A DNA stretch of 64,000 nt from Toxonevra muliebris (taxonomy: Eukaryota > Arthropoda > Insecta > Diptera > Pallopteridae). Below are positions 46,433 through 56,245 of this stretch, one piece after another. The stretch lies in assembly GCA_963691655.1 (NCBI GenBank), contig OY829326.1:78485235-78549234 (forward strand), in the 5' to 3' direction. Position numbers and translations under genes: made by a program. The stretch's first letter is position 1; every line of letters starts with the position of its first letter. Under the pieces are notes generated by a model that did not search any database, was not told the DNA's origin, and saw only the letters and a program-made list of their open reading frames with translations.

Positions 46433-47869
46433 ATTTCGGTTGAAACCAGTCATTTATGTAAAAACGACAAAAGTCTGAAATATTCGTTTTTTTGCGATGA
46501 CATTCAAGCTATTGACCAATTTACATATGGTACAGAAGAGTTATTAAGGATAAATATAGGTGAATTTGACACCTTTTTCTTATTTTGTTTTTAATATTTC
46601 TCAATTAAGTTTTGGCTGGCTTTCTTTTTATTTCTTTTTATTCCCCAAGTCCATAAAAATAAACGATGTTCCTTTAGCATTCGTAAATCGTTTATAATTA
46701 GTTGAGGAGGTCCATAACAAAATGCAATAATTCTACTTTTTGAGGTTTTAGTTTTTTTTTTTTACTTAATTAAGTTCTACATGATGAAATCTATATAACC
46801 ATTATTATAACTCATATCTATGGCTATTAATTTTCCTTTATTTCGATTCCAAAAAGTAAGATTCAGACCAAAGTGAAACATTACCAATAGATATTGATAC
46901 TGACTTCAATTAAACTTTTTCATTTATCTAAAAAGTTGCTAAAATGAAATGATTGCTTTTGTTATGGAACTCCTCAGTTGTCAACAGTTGTATACCATGT
47001 CATGTTACAAAAATAGTTGCTTTTAAGTAGTATTACTAGATCTGACAAGCTATTAAAGCCATCGGCAATTTTATTTTACTACCTTCTCTCAACCAAAATT
47101 AGCTAAACTTTTAGTGCATAAAACTAGGATTCATTAAAGTTTCAGGAACACAAAAAAGACCAAAAGTAAGTATTCTAATTTGAGTAGAAGTGGAAAAGTG
47201 AAAAAATAAATATCACAACTAATGCATTTATTCTTATTGAGAAGAAGAAAAAACCAACACAAAAAAAGGAGAGAATTGCAAAGTTTAACGCTCGATTGCA
47301 AATGGCATCCCACAGGATGACGGCATCCATCCATGCATTTCTACATGCTCCACCATCTTTAGATGGAACAATGAGCTGCAACTTCAAATGCGAATATAGA
47401 AAGTGGGAAATAAAGTTGCTGGCATTTAAATTGAGGGCCAGTATTACAAAATGCTCGTGCTCGTGCCTGTACTCATGCTCTTACTTGCGTTGAATTGGTC
47501 AAGTGGCACTAATGCGATTCACATGAACATTGGAAAATCGAAGAAGCATAAAAGAAAAAAGTTGAAGAACGAAATGCGAAAGGAAAAATGTAGTCACTAG
47601 TACATAGTAGTGGTGGATAGAAGAAAAGTTAGAGAAAAATAATAATATGTGAAATGTAAATTAAACGGGAAGAAGTAAGAGAACCCATTTGAATTGCAAT
47701 GAATTGAACGCAAGTATTTTATGCATGCACTTTAGCAATTTTAGTTTGTTATATATTTAAAATACAAGTGGAGTTACTTTTAAAGTTTTACTAACTCCGA
47801 AAAATATCATACCATGATACAGCCCATGGAGGGCCTAGACCGAGCTTTTCACATCTATTAATGTTGTGA

Positions 47870-48075
47870 GAGTTATATTTGTACACGAATGGAAGCGACC
47901 TACAGTTTTATGCCGAATCCGAATTTCGGAGTAAAAAGATTTTCCTAGGTAAGTTTTACTCTAGGAGGATTGCCATTACCAGCCCAGAGGTGGTGCCATA
48001 GAGAAAAATTTTTATTTTTTATTTTTGATGTTTTTCAGCGTGCTGAGATTTGAACGCCGCCACCTCTGCATAGCG
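47870..48075 (-). repeat. SINE with a different tRNA-like head
   Basis: The minus-strand head contains GGTGGCGGCGTTCAAATCTC, including a B-box-like GTTCAAATCTC (48055-48045). The body has CTGGTAATGGCAATCCTCC, TCGGATTCGGCATAAAACTG and TAGGTCGCTTCCATTC, shared with the SINE at 24.1-24.4 kb. I cannot place an A box with confidence. Confidence 0.6.
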
Positions 48076-48947
48076 AAAAATTGAAGCATATCATTAATAA
48101 ATTTGGTAGATTGAAACTTGTCAATGTGACTTGACCATTGACCAGATATACAATATAAAATCCAGACAAGAGTTGAGAAAATTCCATGAAGGAACGAATT
48201 GAGTTCAAAATGACGAATTCAAGATGGCGGCGAAGCTTTTTAGAACTCATAAAATCTGGCAAAAAACAACAATAAAAAATAGTTAAAACTATTATAACAA
48301 CACAAAAACTGCAAAAATAACAACAAAAGCAAACCCAACACACACACAAAAGAAACAAAACCAACCACGTGACTTCTACACCGCAAGCAGTAGGAGAAAC
48401 TAATAAATTTTATGACTTGTTTTTTTACGATCAAGTGTTTATAAAACTTTCAAGACAAAATGAATTAAAGTTTGATATTTCGTTATTATTATTATTTCGT
48501 TAATAAATAAAACAAATAAACTGACTGAAGTATTTTAAATCCTTAAACAAATTAAAATCTATAAAAATTCGTCCTCCATTTCACATACCCACCTTAACGG
48601 TTAAAGGGATGTTGAATCGCAATAGGGACCTCCTTACGTCACTTCCTGGCTGCATTAATGTAGCGAATCATAAACGTAAATCTATTTAAATTCATTCTGC
48701 AGCATGTGAAAAGTTATTTATCGTCAAATTTTCTCAAATGAGTTAAAAACCTATACTTCTTAACGTCAGATTTTGAACTTTTAAATATTATATCCTTGCG
48801 AAACTCAATAACTTTGTGAAATATTCATGCATCATTTTGAATTTATAATTTTGACTACATATTCGGGTTTATTGATCCCAAACATTCTAATAAAGTATTT
48901 TCAACCAGATTTTTATGAGTTTTTAAACTTTTACATACGCTGTGCCG

Positions 48948-49426
48948 TGTAGAAGTAGCAAAAAATGGCAGGTTTAGTATAGTGTTGGCTGAAAGACAAG
49001 ATGGCTGCGGGCTCAGATAGCCCGCCTGCAGAGTTTACGACCAGAGACGGAGAGCGTACAAAACGGATGCACAAGCTCTTATGCAGAATATGGTTGGATG
49101 AAACCGTGCTCAGTGACGTGAACTTCGGGGTACTCTGCACAATCCACGAATTGTGCACAATCCACTAACGTGGCATAATTTTTCTTAAAATCGCTTACAA
49201 GCTCTTATCGACTTTATTGTGTGAAAGACTGAAGCCCATCGTCAACAAACCATACATCCATTGAGAAGCGACTGGCGAAGCTTTATTGAGGCGGCAAATA
49301 CAATCAGCGGTTCTAGTGTTCTTGTTAGTTGAAAGTGCCATATAATACAAAACATATAGTAATAGTAGAACATGTAGATAGATATAATATGTGTGTACAT
49401 AAAAATATCAAATCTTTATTCTAACA
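48948..49426 (-). repeat. 3' LTR of a copia-like element
   Basis: On the minus strand a G run (49432-49427) follows the pol end and precedes TGTTAGAATAAAGATTTG, a typical copia LTR start. Taking the far end as TTCTACA at 48948 gives a 479-bp LTR with TG...CA ends and an internal AATAAAG. The far boundary is an inference because no 5' LTR is present. Confidence 0.55.
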
Positions 49427-50450
49427 CCCCCCAAAATTCACTAGAGTTGAATTTTATTGCACCAAGTTTGCGTCTACTTCCTAGGGCTTTCGTAAGTACA
49501 ATACATCGGCGTCCATATCTTCAGTGCCAATATGATTAATGATGACGAAATCCTTCTCGACCAAGTCCCTTATGAAGTGATGCAATGTGTTTAGATCTCG
49601 CATGCCCTCAACCAAACGGATTTTTTACATACTGCTGATATACTTTGGTATGTGTTCCTCTTCTGTCGTTGATTACGCGACTGTAGTTTGCTATTTTGAG
49701 CTCCACGCCACACAGCTTCTTTGAAATACAAACGCGTATCCTGTGGTTCAACCATGACTATCAAAATCACTCGCCAAATCTGCATCTGTGAAACCGGTTA
49801 CCGTACCATTTGTCTGTATTTTGAATGCCAACTTATAATCCGTTTTACTGCGATGTGATGCGCTCTTCCATAATTTGTATTAAATTTTGGTAATACCCCC
49901 CCTGCAAATGTGATATCTGGTCTACTTATCTGAGAAGCATACAACAGACTCCCTATTACTTCTTGATATGGGACTTTCGCATTTCTTTAGCTTCTTCATC
50001 GTTTTTTGGTTAACATCAGCCGTCGTATTCACGACCATACAATCGCCCATGTTGAAACTTTCCAAAATGTCTTTCAAGTAGTATTCCTCATCCATCCAGA
50101 GCTTTCCCATCGCGAGTTATCTTCATTCCGAATATGAAATCAGCCGATATTCTTCATCTTGAAATTTTTCTTCAGAAAATTCTTTACCTTTTCTTTGTAT
50201 GTAGAATTATTCAAAATATGCTGCTATGTATGCCCGTATTTCCCCTTCTACATACTAATACCTTTTCAAGGTGCTACACAGTTTCCGATTCCAGCAGCGA
50301 CTTGCCTGTTTCAAGCCGTACCACGATTTTTCCAACTTTCACACTTCATCTGGCTCACCATCAAACCCTTCTTCATTAAGGCCACTTTGAGGCACTTTGA
50401 GCTGCCTCAGGGCTCTGGGTGCTCGCGCTGCAAGGGAAAAATTAAAAACT
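49427..50450 (-). pseudogene. Ty1/copia pol remnant (RT and RNase H)
   Basis: The minus strand gives EEGFDGEPDEVCKLEK and YGLKQASRCWN (RT, about 50390-50270), GKALWMDEEYYLKDILESFN-like residues (about 50110-50040), EVIGSLLYASQISRPDI (about 49960-49915), then RNase H and tail pieces KHIASLHK, DFVIINHIGTEDMD and ALGSRRKLGAIKFNSSEFWG, ending beside the polypurine tract at 49432. Several frameshifts and stops exclude function. The 5' two-thirds of the element are missing. Confidence 0.85.
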
Positions 50451-50694
50451 AAAACTCAAGAGCAAATTTGCATGGAAAAAACTTGGATGCACTTTTTCCA
50501 AATACTTGTATTGGTTTGCAAATATTCTACACCTTGCGAGAAAACTTGATTTCAATGTACCCATCAAAGCTTTCGCCTCAGTGCATATTAAAATCGATAT
50601 TACAAACAACAACAATTAACAACAGTGCCCAGTCCGATTTCAATTGAGCATATCAAGTTTTTGGTCCCACATAAAAAAAAACAAATTATGTCAA

Positions 50695-50830
50695 CCAACC
50701 TGGGCCCGAATTTTCTATCTTCGGACCTGCCACTAAGTGATAATACATTACCATACCGTCGTTCGGAACCGGCAATGAGCCGTTCTGGCTTAAGTATGTC
50801 CCTGGACAGCCATTTATTTTAACCTAATTT
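50695..50830 (+). repeat. Diverged SINE body fragment
   Basis: The words CATACCGTCGTTCGGAACCG and TAAGTATGTCCCTGGACAGCC match in order the body of the SINE at 24.1-24.3 kb (reverse complement). Confidence 0.5.
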
Positions 50831-50846
50831 GTTTTTAAAAATGTAA

Positions 50847-50908
50847 GTTTGCATATTTTTTTATGTTTTTCCCCCGAGTTTGCATATTTTTTTATGTTTT
50901 TCCCCCGA
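50847..50908. repeat. Perfect 31-bp tandem duplication
   Basis: Two identical adjacent 31-bp units run from GTTTGCATATTTTTTTATG to CCCCCGA. Lack of any difference between the copies suggests a recent duplication or an assembly artefact. Confidence 0.85.
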
Positions 50909-51743
50909 GTGGTTTTTGGAAAGCAACTTGTTTTCATGAATGATTTTATTTATTTAGTATTTTTTAGAGATTCTCAATGTATGGGTTTTTTGAGAATTTT
51001 ATGTGATTCCATTGCTGGAAAATCCACCACCGAATTTTAAGATGTTTTTTTTTTTTGTAAGGAATTCTGGGATTTACCCAATCGAGATTGCGTAATAGAT
51101 TTACGAAAATAAGAAAACAAAACAATGAATTTCTTGGTAACTAATTGTTTATTGTTTTTGTTTTTAAATCTTATGTGACGTTTTTTTGGCAATCGAAAAT
51201 CAAAACAATAAAAACAAAAAACAAAGTTTATGGAAAACGTGATCGAATTAATAAATAAAAAAGTCCAGAACAGCAACGCAGTCTGTCTACAAAAACAATA
51301 CGTGTGACGTGTAAATGACCGCAGTGGACAGTACAAATTTGTAGTACATAATTATGCCTGTAAATTATATTAAGGTGACCATCAGTTGCTTTTGTATGCA
51401 TACAATGACGTATAATTTGTAATAAACTCAAACTTTTGGACAACGTTGACTTTTTTTTGTAATTTTTATTTGAGATTTTTGTTTTGCCTACCAGTTTTAC
51501 ATACTTCGACGATTCTTAATCATAATTTTTCAATTACATTTCCGCTTTACGTTTCGGACGAGTACGATGCGGAAAATGTTTGAATAAGAACGTACTAAAT
51601 ACATTCGATCAGGGTCAATTGCTTATGTTGACGGAAAAATATGATGAGCTAACAATACAGATACACACACAGACAAGCAGACACATGTACGAATATCAAG
51701 ATATAGAACTTTACTCGAAGTAGAATGAAAATTGTGATTTCAA

Positions 51744-51750
51744 TATAAAT
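51744..51750 (+). promoter_or_regulatory. TATA box of the secreted-protein gene
   Basis: TATAAAT lies 161 bp before the ATG; an initiator-like ATTAGTTT follows about 25-30 bp downstream (about 51774), which would give a 5' leader of roughly 135 nt. Confidence 0.55.
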
Positions 51751-51910
51751 ACTTGAGATTTGAGCATTGAGAATTAGTTTAAAATTATTTATTAACGAGA
51801 TTAGTGCTACGGAAAAGTAACCGGGAAAACAAACAAAACAAAAAAAACAACAACTCAAAATTCTGTTCTAAGTTTATAGTGATTACCAGTTATCAATTTA
51901 TCCATAAAAA

Positions 51911-53038
51911 ATGCTGTTGCTAAAACAAACCGCAGTGGTTTTATTATTTGTCGTGGCGCTCACGCATGCAGGTGTAGTCAGAAATGTTGATGATGGCTCG
52001 TTGGCACCCAAAACTGAAGAGGCAACAATTGTCTTGAATATTGCAGATAATGAGGAAGCCAAAACCGCTGAACCAGCCTTGAGTAAAGATGAAGATGCCG
52101 GCGTAAAAACTGCTCCTGCTTCATTGGATCCTGCACCTGGGACTGCTTTCGATGATATCGAAGTCACCGTCAATGATAAAAAACAAACAACAGAAACATC
52201 AACGACCAAAGTATTAGATGACAACGAGACATCAGCAGTTGCGCTCAGTCGAGATGAAGGTGCAACCATTCACATTGATGGTGTTACTTTGGAGCCAAGC
52301 TCTTCTGAAACTTTGGAGAATGTTGATTTGTTAATTGTAACTGACGACATTGCGCTTGATGATGCTGATGAAGAAAAAACTAAAAAGGACGTGAAACCTT
52401 TGGAAAAGTCATCCAAACTATTACTCTTAAGTACGCCCAAACTCTCCGAAAAAGCAAAAATCGATGAGGAAAATATTGAAGAGCCTGTGGAAAGTGATTT
52501 GAAAGCACCCAATGAAGAAGAAGAAAACACAACCAACGCCGCTGAATCAACCGAAGCTTCTACTTTGAAGGAAGAGCAGGAAAAGGATAACAAACATGAT
52601 AATGCTAAGGATGATGAGGATAGTGGTGTCATACATTTTGTAACACAGCTTTTTAAGTCCAGCAAACCTACTGCCGCAGAAGAAACTAAAAGCGCCACAG
52701 AAGCTTCTAATAAAAATCTAGATAATGATGCCAAAGACTCTAAAGATCTGAAGCCAGAAGAAAAAGTGAATGATGGCAGTGCTTCCGACGCCACTACTGC
52801 AACTCCTCTTGCTGCTGTTGCCGAGGAAATGTCACAACAACACAATGATAATATTGCATCAGATGTACTCATCGAAACCGAATCCGACTATGTCCTTGTC
52901 GATGCTGATGCCGAACAATTTGGCACATTCACACATGTCGACAGCGCTGAACATTTGCAACCGATTGTGGAATCGATTGAAATTGTACCAACACACTTGG
53001 ATGAACCGTTGATTGTGAGTTATGTGCATCATTGGTAA
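51911..53038 (+). CDS. Acidic secreted protein, 375 residues, family unknown
   Basis: A single open exon starts at an ATG in good fly context (AAAAATG). Residues 1-20 (MLLLKQTAVVLLFVVALTHA) form a clear signal peptide with likely cleavage after Ala20. The mature part is hydrophilic and rich in Asp, Glu, Lys, Ala, Ser and Thr, without a single cysteine. It has two N-glycosylation sequons (Asn105-Glu-Thr, Asn206-Thr-Thr) and mixed-charge stretches such as 200-235 and 255-290. The last 60 residues are more ordered in pattern (ESDYVLVDADAEQFGTFTHV, PIVESIEIVPTHLDEPLIVS) and end YVHHW. A TATA box and a poly(A) signal flank it. I do not recognise the family; it could be a haemolymph, cuticle or glandular secretory protein. 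A long antisense frame at 52270-52872 is a shadow. Confidence 0.88.
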   Translation: MLLLKQTAVVLLFVVALTHAGVVRNVDDGSLAPKTEEATIVLNIADNEEAKTAEPALSKDEDAGVKTAPASLDPAPGTAFDDIEVTVNDKKQTTETSTTKVLDDNETSAVALSRDEGATIHIDGVTLEPSSSETLENVDLLIVTDDIALDDADEEKTKKDVKPLEKSSKLLLLSTPKLSEKAKIDEENIEEPVESDLKAPNEEEENTTNAAESTEASTLKEEQEKDNKHDNAKDDEDSGVIHFVTQLFKSSKPTAAEETKSATEASNKNLDNDAKDSKDLKPEEKVNDGSASDATTATPLAAVAEEMSQQHNDNIASDVLIETESDYVLVDADAEQFGTFTHVDSAEHLQPIVESIEIVPTHLDEPLIVSYVHHW

Positions 53039-53233
53039 TTCTATTCGAAAACTTGTTTTTATTTACATATGGTAAATCATTTTGTTAGTTGAAACTTTGT
53101 TCATTTAATGCACAGTATTTTATATATGTATGTAGTTATTTTATTTTTTTTTTTTTTTAGAAAATTAAGTGCAATTTTTTATCATATATTGTTAAACGAT
53201 AATTTTTATTATAAATAATGAAATATATATGAA

Positions 53234-53239
53234 AATAAA
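53234..53239 (+). terminator. Poly(A) signal of the secreted-protein gene
   Basis: AATAAA occurs 196 bp after the stop codon at the end of an AT-rich 3' UTR. Confidence 0.6.
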
Positions 53240-54029
53240 TTTTAAAAAACAAAGTTATAAAGATTATGTACCAGTCAGCAATCTATTACAAGTTTCAAAG
53301 TAAAAATTCATAGATGCTTTGACATCTCACACAGTTAAGGAAACATTTCCTAACACTGCAACTATCTGTCGTTTTTTGAACTGAGTACATCTCGGCAATT
53401 CAGCTTGGCGTCAGGGAGTGGGTGAATAAATTGTATAAATAAGTTGCGGTTTTCACACTTGATGGTACCTTACGTAAAACTCTTCTTCTTTTTTTCTCTT
53501 TTAAACTGAAAACCAACTTTCCAATTTCAATTGAAATTGCTTTTCCAGCATATTACAATACAACGTTGCACATTGATGACAACAATGACATTAGCCAGTG
53601 GCGGATACAAGGGGCAAAGGAAATTTATTTGAGATCACCAGAGCTGTAAAAGGATGGCAGTATACTTAAGTTTGAAATCAATTGACTTTTGAAAAAAATT
53701 ATTGCAATATTCCAGTCATTTTGTGAATGCAGAATTAAGACAGTGAAATCACAAATCATATTAAAGTCAATGACTTATACTTTATTTTTGAAGTCATGAA
53801 TTACCAGTCTTTTATTTGCAGTTCTGATCTCTACAAATTATTAACTGATTTTAAATCATTCATTTTTAAGTCAGTTAAAGTCAATTGAAGTCATTTGAAG
53901 TCAATTGAAGTCACTTGACTTCACTGAAATAAATTGTAGTCAATTGACTTCATTGAAACAACTTGGAAGTCATTTAAGTTATTTTTGCAGAATTTTACAC
54001 CTTTTCATGTTCGTGGCAGGTGAATTATT

Positions 54030-54600
54030 TTTCTTGGTACAAATATCCGCTTTATACGGAAGATTTAAGAATGATTTTGGTTTAAAAGACGAAATAAATG
54101 ACGCATCAGTGCTTTGTCCTGGAATGAAACTTAAATGAGGCTTTCACTGCGTCGAAAATATCAGAAGTTATTTTAGTGAGGGGACTGATTAGAACAGAAT
54201 CAGAATGTTCTCAAAGCAGAAACCACAAGAAAGGTGAAAAAAAATATTTCGGCTTTTCCGTTACAGGTGAGAATCGTAACTATATTTAATAGTTTTTTTT
54301 TCTGTTTAAACTAATCAGATCAGCTACTACTGTATTCGAACAGTACACCTCTTCCCATTGGAAATGAGTAGTGCGCCTATCTTGCTGATCCATCTGCATC
54401 TTTAGATGTGCTTCACATAAAATATATTACTCCCTTACCATCTTCTGCTGCGGTGGAAAGACTATTTTCGATTGCAGCACTTATCAATACTCCACGGCAT
54501 GGCTCGCTTTCAGACAGCAATTTCGACAAAATTGCTACTACTGAAAGTCAACGATACCCTGTAAAGAAAAATACATATCCATCGAGATTCGACTAAAAGA
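54030..54600 (+). pseudogene. hAT transposase C-terminal remnant
   Basis: The segment [20 protein letters not shown] and [14 protein letters not shown] (about 54430-54530) is the dimerisation region near the C-terminus of hAT transposases (SSAxxERLFS...LS..N..K). A weaker upstream stretch, RFKNDFGLKDEINDASVLCP then MKLK (about 54060-54135), could be the preceding part of the same domain. Frameshifts and a stop separate the two. The remaining transposase is not visible. Confidence 0.75.
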
Positions 54601-54869
54601 CAAGAAAACGCTATGCCACAAGTCTCCAATCAAGATGACCCGATAAAATTTTTTTATTTTTGTGTTTATTGTTCAATTACATTCGATACAACGAAATCAA
54701 AGCTGTGTCTCAATCAAATTTTTGTCGAAATTCACTGGAAATTAAAATAGTTTCTATTTTTTTATTTGTTTAAAAAAATTTGTAATTATATTTGTATTTA
54801 AAATGAATATTTGGCCATGCGGATGCACTCATCTGAAATCCGGTAATCTCATTTATACACCCAGAAAAT

Positions 54870-55408
54870 AAAGATACCCAATTGCAGCTAACAAAGAACC
54901 GTGACGCAAATATAGTTCAGCTAAGGAACAGGGTAGAAAAAGAGGAAGCTAAACATTATATTCTAAATGACGAACTAGTATACCGCAGGACGTAAAAGAA
55001 TAAATATAATAAATATCTCCTGCATGTACCAAAAGAAATAGAAACAAACATAATTTGAAGCATTTGCGATATGTTGGGTCAGTTGGGCGAAACCATATGT
55101 GTTGACTAACTCTTGCTCCATTATTGATTTCCTGAAATGAAAAAAATGGTAGAACACTTTATCCGCAATTGTCTCAAGTGCCTTCTGTATTCAGTTCCAC
55201 TTCATTCTAACGATCAGACATAATTTAGATAATATGCCGAAGAAACACATCCCATTTTATGATGATTCTGTATAATATTAAAGTAACGTTCTGATGCTGC
55301 CGCTGACGGTGCTATAAGGTCGGACAGGATCGAGACGCTAAGTATCATTCTGAAACACACAAGTCTCCACGTGTGTTTGAGGAAGGTGAGTTTGTTCTGA
55401 TCGCATAC
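54870..55408 (+). pseudogene. Ty3/gypsy integrase remnant
   Basis: The plus strand shows EEAKHYILNDELVYRR, YLLHVPKEIE, QLGETICV and PEMKKMVEHFIRNCLKC: the spacer and HHCC zinc-binding segment of a retroviral-type integrase, with stops and shifts. The stretch VFEEGEFVLIAYH near 55370-55412 resembles the C-terminal part, so the catalytic core has been lost. A mariner element interrupts it directly after this point. Confidence 0.7.
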
Positions 55409-56245
55409 CACCGTGATCAAAAAGTTCTCGGCATAACCACCGTGTGGCGCTCCCATCGTTCCCATGGTACATCTGTTGCTGATATTCCCTCTAAATCTTA
55501 GCGTCATAGCTTGACATTTGCAAAAGTTACGTAGCTAAGAGTACATATATTTATCTGTGTGTTGGCGATTTTTTACAATTTTATTAAATTGTATTGTATT
55601 ATATTTTTCGTAAAAAACGGTTTTAAAGGTGCGCGAATGTTGGAAAAGTGTTTCACTAAATTCTCTAAAGAAAACGGTCGTTTACCAGTAGCACGAGCGG
55701 TTCAAAAGTGGTCGTGAGTCAATCAAAGATGATGAACGCAGTGGCATACCATCGACATCGAAAACCGACGAAAACTTTAATAAAGTAAAAGAAATTTTGG
55801 TCAATACCCGCAAATTAACCATCAGAGAGTATTATTTGGTCGTTGTGAGACGTTTGCGTGAAGCAATTCGCCGAAAGAGACCAGAATTGTGGACAGAAAA
55901 CTCGTGGATTTTGCACAATGCGAATAATGCAACAAATACCATCCAACAGCCACCGAATTCACCTGATTTGGCTCCCTGTGACTTCTTTCTGTTCAATCGA
56001 GTTATAAAACCATTACGGGGAACGCGTTTCAGCAGCCGCGAGGAAGTAATAGAAAAATCGCTGGAAGCACTGATGGGCATACCGAAAACCGAATATAAAA
56101 AATGTTTCGAGGATTGGATCAAGAGCTGGCATAAGTGTGTTGCAGTCGATAGGATTTACTTTGAAGGGGACAATATAGATTTAGATGAGTAAACTTGTAT
56201 ATTTAATTTTCGCAATAAATTCCGGGAACTTTTTGATCAAGGTGC
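55409..56245 (+). mobile_element. Internally deleted mariner element
   Basis: Inverted ends CACCGTGATCAAAAAGTTCT (from 55410) and, from the right, CACCTTGATCAAAAAGTTCC (to about 56245) define the element; at about 840 bp it is some 450 bp shorter than usual. The coding strand has FKSGRESIKDDERSG and STSKTDENFNKVKEIL (DNA-binding part), then jumps at about 55830 to RLREAIRRKRPELW, PNSPDLAPCDFFLF (third Asp) and the family C-terminus FEGDNIDLDE. The first catalytic Asp lies in the main deletion, and a second small deletion (ILHNANNATNTIQ) removes the HDNAPSH-type second Asp. It cannot encode active transposase. Confidence 0.85.

Larger units (their letters stand above)
43651..48947. other. Intergenic region downstream of syntrophin
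   Basis: It holds a CA-rich microsatellite near 43728-43755 and very AT-rich DNA to about 44350, which could be an extended 3' UTR. Further on come a dispersed repeat (45187-45635), a repeat end (46330-46432) and a SINE (47870-48075). I see no gene in the remainder. Confidence 0.6.

Noticed and set aside
52270..52872. 200-residue Ser-rich antisense frame opposite the secreted-protein gene
   Set aside because: It is the mirror of an Asp/Glu/Lys/Ser-rich coding strand; the sense frame has a signal peptide, good start context and flanking signals, the antisense frame has none.
55214..55507. Minus-strand 97-residue frame
   Set aside because: It overlaps the gypsy integrase remnant and mariner end on the opposite strand and has no independent support.
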